Part shown: piece by piece, positions 57,541 through 64,000 of the stretch
Layout: the number at the start of each line of letters is the position of its first letter
How positions within the stretch are numbered: position 1 is the stretch's first letter
Source: Calliphora vicina
Lineage: Eukaryota; Arthropoda; Insecta; Diptera; Calliphoridae
Assembly (NCBI RefSeq): GCF_958450345.1
Contig: NC_088780.1
Coordinates: 92,206,226 to 92,270,225 of the forward strand
Direction: 5' to 3'
DNA length: 64,000 nucleotides
Made by a program: the position numbers and the translations under genes
Notes under the pieces: model-generated
Database searches by the model: none
The model's input: the letters and a program-made list of their open reading frames with translations, nothing else
Told to the model about the DNA's origin: nothing

Positions 57541-60179
57541 TACCAACAAAATTATTTAATTTGTCAACTTTTTAACAAAACAAACTAAAAATGAAAACAC
57601 AAGGACTATTTCAACGAAAAAATATAACGACAAATTCGTGTTGAAAACTAAGCTTTTTTTTATTTTAAAAAATTTAAAAAAAACAATTTTTAAATTTTTT
57701 ATCGTGAATCCCGCAATTCATAAAAAAGTTTTTAAAAATATCAAAAATGAGATTTTTTTAGTTTTTTGGCTATAATACCAGTGGCGGGGTTATCGGAACC
57801 CTTTACATTATAATTAAGAACATGTTTTGCCATCTAAAATGGGTTACCGTATTTTGATATAGACTATGCGATTTTAGAATTTTTGCCCTAAATTTTAATT
57901 TTACGTAAAAAATATTCGATTTTTGGATGGACCTAGTCCTCTCGGTTTCAAACGTTTTCAAATGGTTTTTCATTTGAAATATTTGATGTTAAGTTAGTGT
58001 TTCAAAAAGTATAAATTAAGTATTTTTTGATAACTTAAAAAGAAAAAAGTAGCGAAAATCGATTTTTTAAATTCAAATGCATATACATAACTTTAAACTA
58101 GGCCAGTATTTTAAAACAATTATTTTTTTTATTGGACACGTAAATTTCTTAGTTCATCAAATGAAAAGTGGAGAAAATCAGGAAATATTTAAAATATATT
58201 CCACTCTACTGGAGTAGAGTGGAAAAAAATTTTAAAATATAATTTTATATAGTTATAAGAGGTTTTTTGTAGTGCTCGATGCGGAGAAATTTTATAAAAT
58301 CGGCACACAATTGAAGAAATAGGATCGTTTTAAAAATTTAACATATGTACCTGAAGTGTGCTAATTTGGAGACAACTGGCCGAGCCCCTGGTGTGCCCCT
58401 GAGGTCCATATTCAAAATTTAAACTCGTCAGTATATCGTCTCTTCGCATGTGAAATTTCATTCAAACCAATCTAAGCATTTAGAAGTTACAGATTTATTT
58501 CCCTCTTTTCTTTCTATACCACTGTGTGTCGTACTGTAAGTCAATATAAACATTGACTTACGATAAAATCTTACCCCCTATATTTTTGAAGATATTAACA
58601 ATTTTGATATTCTGAGAACGCTAAAACATCAGTCGGTTCATAAAATTTTAAAAATTGAAAATGTCGCATACGATAATTTGGCGCTAAGGTCTCGATATGT
58701 ATATTAGACTTAAGTATAACAAGTAGTTAAATACTTTATTATTTTTGTATGATTTTCTCATATACAGCAGAGTGTACTTCTGAGCTTCTATGCTGCATAC
58801 ATGCTCCACAATGGGAGTTAAATACGATTTTCAATTAAATAATATACGCTGTACAACACTAGACTAGATAGTGAAAATTGTGTAAAACTCAAAGCTGTTG
58901 TAAAAAAATAAAAATAGAAAAAAAAAATATCATCAGCAGCATCATCAAGGTTTTCTATAGCACAACATTTTGAATGAAAACTCCCGCATACCACGTGCAC
59001 AATGCAACTTGAATTAAACCTTAAGGTTCTGACAGTTTTGTAACATTGAAGTAGATACACGAGAATAATTCAGTACAGTAATGTCTAAAAGTGGTAAATA
59101 TTGGTTAGAAAAAGTTGCAATAATACAATAAAAATGGCATAGTAAAAAATTGCCCTGTGTACGTTATTGATATTGAAATGAGATATAAATAACAAAATTT
59201 GGTTAAAAAATGTTGAAATTATTACAAATTAGCCAGACCATTAATGTGTCTCAGGCCACTTGAAAAATAAATTTAGTAATATTAAAATAAAATGTAATTT
59301 TTACTTAAAATATATCCATATTTATTTGTGTATGACTTTTTGTCTTCGTAGGATACCGTTAACCTATTCGAAGGTAAATCCAAAAAAATTTAATTTTTTT
59401 AACGGCAGTTTCAAATCTCAATTTAAAATTTTTTAAAAATTTTGTTACACAAATTTCAAAATTTGTTGATCATCACATTGGAATTTATTAAGATTATAAT
59501 AGGTAATTTTATTCTACAAAAATGTTCTCCGTAACATTTTACATAAATTTGCTGAACACATTTTATACCTAAAATGTAAGGATCACATAGTTTCTTATGC
59601 CGATTAACAATAAGAATGTGCCAGAGTTGGGAAACTTTAACCCCCCCTCAAATGAAATTTAGATGTAAACTTTCAAAACACCGATACTTGTCTCCTCTAT
59701 CAAAATTTATTGGTCGGACCTTTGCTGGATACTTCTACAGTAATTTTGAGTTACCTGCACAACCAACTTTGCGCGATATTTTGTGCAGGTAAGATAAAAA
59801 TGCAGTTAACCTTAATACACTTACGTACTCATTGATGCTGGTAAGTGCATTTAAGTTTACTGCCCAAAAAACAGCTAACGGCAAATAATTTGCATAAAGC
59901 TTTGTGATTTTTCCGTCTAAACATAACGACAAATTTGTTATTTTAGCAACGTTTCAAATTATTAAGAAGTTTCAAACTTCTAATTTTTTCTAAATCGTAT
60001 TTTCCTTATTTTGTTTTGATTTAATTTTGTATTAGGCAGCTAAATGAAATTTTTTTCATGAAAACCAGTTATAGCTTCCAAAAGTATTATGCACTTATCT
60101 TAAATGTGCAGGTATGAACAATGCACTTAAATTAACGAATTTATATGGAGTTTGGTAAATAAATATACAAACTACTGTA
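57541..60179. other. Intergenic DNA, no gene seen
   Basis: 2.6 kb of AT-rich DNA. The frames at 58818-59060 and 59735-59932 (minus) have no recognised motif. No repeat termini or RNA gene found. Confidence 0.6.
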
Positions 60180-60470
60180 CTTATATACAATGTTTATAAC
60201 ACGCTGTTATTGTTTACAAGTATATCAACACTAATTGTGGAAATAGAACATTCGAGTTGCTTCCGTGAAGATAATTCATGAAACCACTAGAAGATGGCAC
60301 TGCATATAAATAGTAGCTGCAGGTTACAGCTGGGAGTTAACATCAACCGAATTAAAAGTCAACTTGTACATTATAAATTGTGTAATATAAGTGTGTGTAT
60401 TAAAAGAGAGTGCTTATTTAAATTGTAGTGCTAATTTAAATAAAGAGTTGTTACAATTTTTAAACTACTG
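60180..60470 (+). mobile_element. Probable solo LTR fragment, gypsy-class
   Basis: TATAAATAGT (about 60305), an initiator-like GGTTACAGCTGGGAG, the shared GTACATTATAAATTGTGT, and AATAAAGAGTTGTTACAATT before AAACTACT. These match, in order, the minus-strand segment at 11240-11645. LTR start not defined. An inverted-repeat element abuts its end. Confidence 0.45.
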
Positions 60471-60472
60471 TA

Positions 60473-61150
60473 CCGCAATTCTGTAACTTTTTATACTTTC
60501 CTACCGATGTCGTTAAGTAACGAAAATTAACGATATCTCTCGGTAATAAATTTTAACGACGAATATAGTTAAAAATATAAATGTAAATATTTTTAAAATT
60601 AAAAAATCATAAAAATATTTACTATTTTTTCGTGTTTGCAGATAAATTCGTAGTCGTGTGAATAAATAATCGCATTGATATATAAAAATCAAGCATCAGC
60701 TTACCCAAATATGTTCGCGAAACCTACTGAAAACAAAATAACAAGACTTTTTTTCTAAAAATAAAAGTAACCCAGTGTAATACATATGTCTATGCAACCA
60801 CAAGTGATCATTAATTCAGAATTTAGATATGTGTTGTTATAAGGTCAGTCGACAAATTCAGATGAATTTCCTTCTTAGAATACTGTCTTAAAAACTATTT
60901 AATAACTTTTATATAAGTTTATAATCGTATCACATCGCCAAAAATGGAAATTGAATATAAACACTATACACTCCAGATAAACACTATACACTCCAGAAAT
61001 GTGTTAATTATGGATATTATGCCCCAAATAAAAGTTGCTCTTAAAATTAGAATATTATTTTCTAAAATTAATATAATTGGTCAATTCAGAACGTATCTTA
61101 TAATGTCATATTGTCCTAATATTTCACAGTGCACAGTGGTTTCCCTTATA
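60473..61150. mobile_element. TA-flanked inverted-repeat element, copy Y, truncated and inverted
   Basis: Starts TACCGCAATTCTGTAACTTT and follows the inverse complement of copy X from its right end (ACCGATGTCGTTAAGTAACG, TATCTCTCGGTAATAAATTT) through the inner foldback, stopping near 61150. The other terminal repeat is missing. A 20-bp ACACTATACACTCCAGA-type stretch near 60960-60998 is tandemly doubled. Confidence 0.6.
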
Positions 61151-61844
61151 TGAACAAGCGGTCAATAATCAATATCTCCAAAACTAAAAAAGCTAGGGTC
61201 TTCAAAATTTGTCACCTCATAGCATGCCCGAAGAACTTAAAGTTTGCAAATTTTTAAGAAAAAATATTAACAACTGTAACCACAGTAGCCTTTTGATTTT
61301 TCAAGGGTTAATTGGCTTTTAGATTTGTTTTATGAATTTTTTAAATAAAATATTTCAGTATGAAAATTCGTTTGTTTTAAACAATTTAAGTAAATTCTTA
61401 TTCCATTTTAATTCATTTGAATTATACACTGAAAAAAAAGAAAATTAAAAAGTTATACAAAGTTATATAATGCAATATGAGGTATTACTAAGTAATATAA
61501 GGCAGTAAGGTAAAATAAGACATTAATATATCAAATATTAATCAAATTTAAAACTCCTTGACTTAAACTACTTGTTTTCTTTGTTGGTAAGTTTGTCCTC
61601 CAGAAATAAATGGATCTGAACTTAAAAAAGGCTATTTAAAAGTTCTGCATTTGTAGCATTGTACGAAATTTTTCGGGTATGTTGCAATCTAAACTGTTTT
61701 ATATGCTTATTTTTCGCTTCCGCTGCTTCCTCCGATAATTCACCTATTGACACTACTACATGCTTACTTACCTCAGCTCCATGGATCAGATTTTTATATA
61801 CCGATGCAAAAAAAAGACGGTGCACAGAGGGATTTTGGTGTCAA
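61151..61844. other. Intergenic DNA, no gene seen
   Basis: AT-rich. Overlapping opposite-strand frames near 61622-61868 have no recognised domain. Confidence 0.5.
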
Positions 61845-61858
61845 TTTTTCAAACACTT
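61845..61858. repeat. 14-bp target duplication, left (TTTTTCAAACACTT)
   Basis: Exact match to 62353-62366; variable-length duplications are typical of LINE insertion by target-primed reverse transcription. Confidence 0.85.
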
Positions 61859-62352
61859 TTTTTTTTAATACATTTATTATAATATTGTTCCTGCCTTTAA
61901 TGTCTAGGCCTTACAATAAGTAATTAAATCTTATAAATAAACAATTATTGTTCTCTCAGAGGAGAATCATATTTGGTATATTAGATGAGTGGTAAATCAG
62001 CTCTACGTAGCCTTGATCCGTCTTGTGTTAATGTAAGTAGCCTTGCGAGCGGGTTCTGATGATGATGCAATTTTGACAAATAAGCTTCACGAGTTTTTCT
62101 AAATTCGTCCTTGACCAAATGTACCAAGTCTCTGTGGATGTTTTCATTTCTTATGTACCATGGAGCTCCCGTCATGGTTCTAAGAATTTTGGATTGTGCC
62201 CTCTGTATGAGATCTATATTGGTATTACTTGCTGTTCCCCATAATTGGATTCCGTATGTCCAAATTGGTTTTAAGACCGTCTTATACAGGTTGACTTTGC
62301 AGTTAAGGCTCAATTTCGATTGATGGTGGATTAGCCAGTGTAAATTAGAAGC
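61859..62352 (-). pseudogene. Jockey-type LINE, 5'-truncated insertion (494 bp)
   Basis: The minus strand encodes the last ~120 codons of a jockey-group ORF2 (LKPIWTYGIQLWGTASNTNI, SKILRTMTGAPWYIRNENIH) ending at 61981, then a 3' UTR (TGTCTAGGCCTTACAATAAG on the plus strand) and poly-A (T-run at 61855-61866). It is flanked by a perfect 14-bp duplication, so both ends are exact and the copy was truncated at birth. Same family as 17880-18645, but with an unbroken reading frame. The frame's first residues come from the flank. Confidence 0.85.
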
Positions 62353-62366
62353 TTTTTCAAACACTT
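62353..62366. repeat. 14-bp target duplication, right
   Basis: Matches 61845-61858. Confidence 0.85.
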
Positions 62367-62863
62367 AATTTCAACAATCAAATGATGCAATTTTGTAGAG
62401 AAATGTTTATAGATGAAATGTACACTTATAGTTAAGAAAAAATTTATTTTATTTTTAGAAAATTGAAAAAAGTCCATGCAAGGGTGTTAAGCAAAAATTT
62501 ACTTATATTTTCACGCAATTCAGTGGTATAATTTTCCTAATAATACCATTTACCTTTAACATATTTGAAAAATATAACATTTCAAGATCAATAAAAAAAA
62601 ATTATGGGGAAACCATAAACCGTTAAGAAGATATGCCCAAATCTATAAGACTCTAATTATTATTGTTTTTTTGATTTTCCATGGAGAAAAAAATGTAGCC
62701 CCACTTTCCCCCAAGCTCTTTTTTTAATAAAATGAAAGGTGGGAGTGTCTTGTTTCGATTAAAAAATGAATAGTTTTCGGAACAGGATGAAAACTTAACA
62801 TTTCTTGTCGAATAATAAACGAAATATCCAAAAAATTCTTATCTATGTATGGGTTTCGTGTAA
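62367..62863. other. Intergenic DNA, no gene seen
   Basis: AT-rich, nothing recognised. Confidence 0.5.
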
Positions 62864-63300
62864 ATGTATGTACCAAATTTCTAGACTTTTGCTTGGATAT
62901 AAACAATTTTATGCGAAAAAATCAATTTGGATTGTATGGGCAGTGGGCGTGGACTTTTTTGATAAAATTTAATTTTTTTGTTTAATTTAGTCCATATAAT
63001 TATCGGTGCCAAATTTCAATGCTCTATAATTTTTGCTCAAAAATGTATTGCATTTGGCATGGCCGGTTTTAATAAAACTTAGCATACGTTCTTCTTTTGT
63101 TTCAGAAAATATATGTACCAAATTTCTAGACTTTTACTTGAATAGGAAAAATTTTATGCGAACAAATCTATTTGGATTGTATGGGCAGTGGGCGTTGGGC
63201 GTGGTTGATTTTGATAAAATTTTATTTGTTTCTTAGTTTGGTCCATATAATTATCTGTGCCAAATGTCAGCGCTCTACAACCAATCCTTACAATTTTTAC
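62864..63300 (+). repeat. Imperfect tandem repeat, ~245-bp period, two units
   Basis: TACCAAATTTCTAGACTTTT at 62871 recurs at 63116, followed in both by TTTGGATTGTATGGGCAGTG and GTCCATATAATTATC. The second unit has an extra GTTGGGCGTG. Likely a fragment of a dispersed tandem-repeat family. Confidence 0.75.
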
Positions 63301-63870
63301 AAAAAAATGTATGAAGCCATCCCTCTGTGGGGCGGGTTAGTATATTACAGATTACACGCCCATCCGCAAATTTCCGCAACTAACTTCAGCACTTTTATTA
63401 TCTTAAGAATCAGATTAATACAATGAAAAAGAAACCTATGGGGGAATCTTGGGGGAACACAACTAAAACTTTAAGTAAACATAATGAAGTTTTACAAAAA
63501 AGTAACAAACATATAGGTTAACTAAAACATTAAGTTTACAAGAATTACAACACAAGTTAGTTTTTATTATTTTCTAAATATAAAATAAATACCTTTAACT
63601 TCAAAATCCATTGAAAATCATTTAATTTTGTAGACTACAGCAATTGCAAGACCGAATTGAAGTGCACTTTTGCTTTGAATTATTTTTCCAGCGTTCAGCT
63701 GCGCTTTGCAAATGAATATTTGCTCATGCTTTCAATTTTATTTTTAAAAAGTCCCGTTAGATTTCCAGTAAAAACCGGTTTGCCATTAAAAAGATTGGAT
63801 ATTTCAGAGAAATTTTTTTTGCATTTTGTCTAAATATTTTGTGATAGTTTTATTTATTTTTGGCCTATGG
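63301..63870. other. Intergenic DNA, no gene seen
   Basis: No recognised feature. Confidence 0.5.
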
Positions 63871-63879
63871 GAGGAACCA

Positions 63880-64000
63880 CTGTGCAGTGGTTTGTATTGC
63901 TTTTCAAAATAAATATAATTGGTCAATTCACAAGGTCTCATAATGTCCTAATATTTCACAGTGGTTTTTATTGCTTTTTAAGCTAAACCTAAAATAATAC
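63880..64000. mobile_element. Partial copy of the inner foldback family at the window edge
   Basis: CAGTGGTTTGTATTGC, TTGGTCAATTCACAAGGTCT (from 63919) and TAATATTTCACAGTGG match parts of 56429-56606. It runs off the window. Confidence 0.5.

Overview
The window looks like intergenic, transposon-packed DNA from a fly. It is very AT-rich, has no recognisable host gene and no CRISPR or bacterial operon features, and carries the (GTCY)n-bearing DINE-1/mini-me repeats typical of Diptera, jockey-type LINEs, hAT and piggyBac-type DNA elements, and LTR retrotransposons with a tRNA-Lys primer site. A calyptrate (blowfly or house-fly-like) genome is my inference; no sequence search was possible.

Left part (1-28873). 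The edge is a huge (CAGA)n microsatellite present twice, each array followed by the same 414-bp segment (1247-bp period). Then come layers of old mobile DNA: DINE-1/mini-me fragments, a tRNA-like sequence at 7.5 kb, a decayed hAT with intact 8-bp target duplications (9589-10914), three copies of a second hAT family (13.1, 19.4 and 24.2 kb), jockey-group reverse transcriptase pseudogenes (13.6, 18.0 and 21.1 kb), foldback elements, a 50-bp perfect palindrome (14946-14995) and a piggyBac-type MITE flanked by TTAA (25945-26486).

Centre (28874-55401). Two Ty3/gypsy-class retrotransposons lie in the same orientation, 2.6 kb apart. Both look full-length, recent and possibly active. Element 1 (28874-40161) has 2916-bp LTRs with one mismatch seen and GGAT target duplications. 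Element 2 (42765-55401) has 3180/3175-bp LTRs and CATA target duplications. Each has a PBS matching the 3' end of tRNA-Lys(CUU), an intact gag, and an intact pol in the -1 frame (protease, RT, RNase H, integrase), with no env. Each gag/pol junction has a canonical slippery heptamer followed at 6-8 nt by a predicted H-type pseudoknot, so Gag makes the particle and a minority of ribosomes should shift to make Gag-Pol. LTRs of about 3 kb are unusually long; an Osvaldo/Ulysses-like lineage is my best guess. Both elements sit inside DINE-like repeats, and the DNA between them holds a DINE-type element with internal ~153-bp tandem repeats arranged as ~306-bp dimers.

Right part (55402-64000). This holds a TA-flanked inverted-repeat element and a truncated inverted copy, a pogo/pipsqueak-like transposase remnant, a probable solo LTR, a 5'-truncated jockey insertion with a perfect 14-bp target duplication (61859-62352), and a ~245-bp imperfect tandem repeat. 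Apart from the four gag and pol reading frames, the short open frames look like chance frames or fragments of mobile elements.
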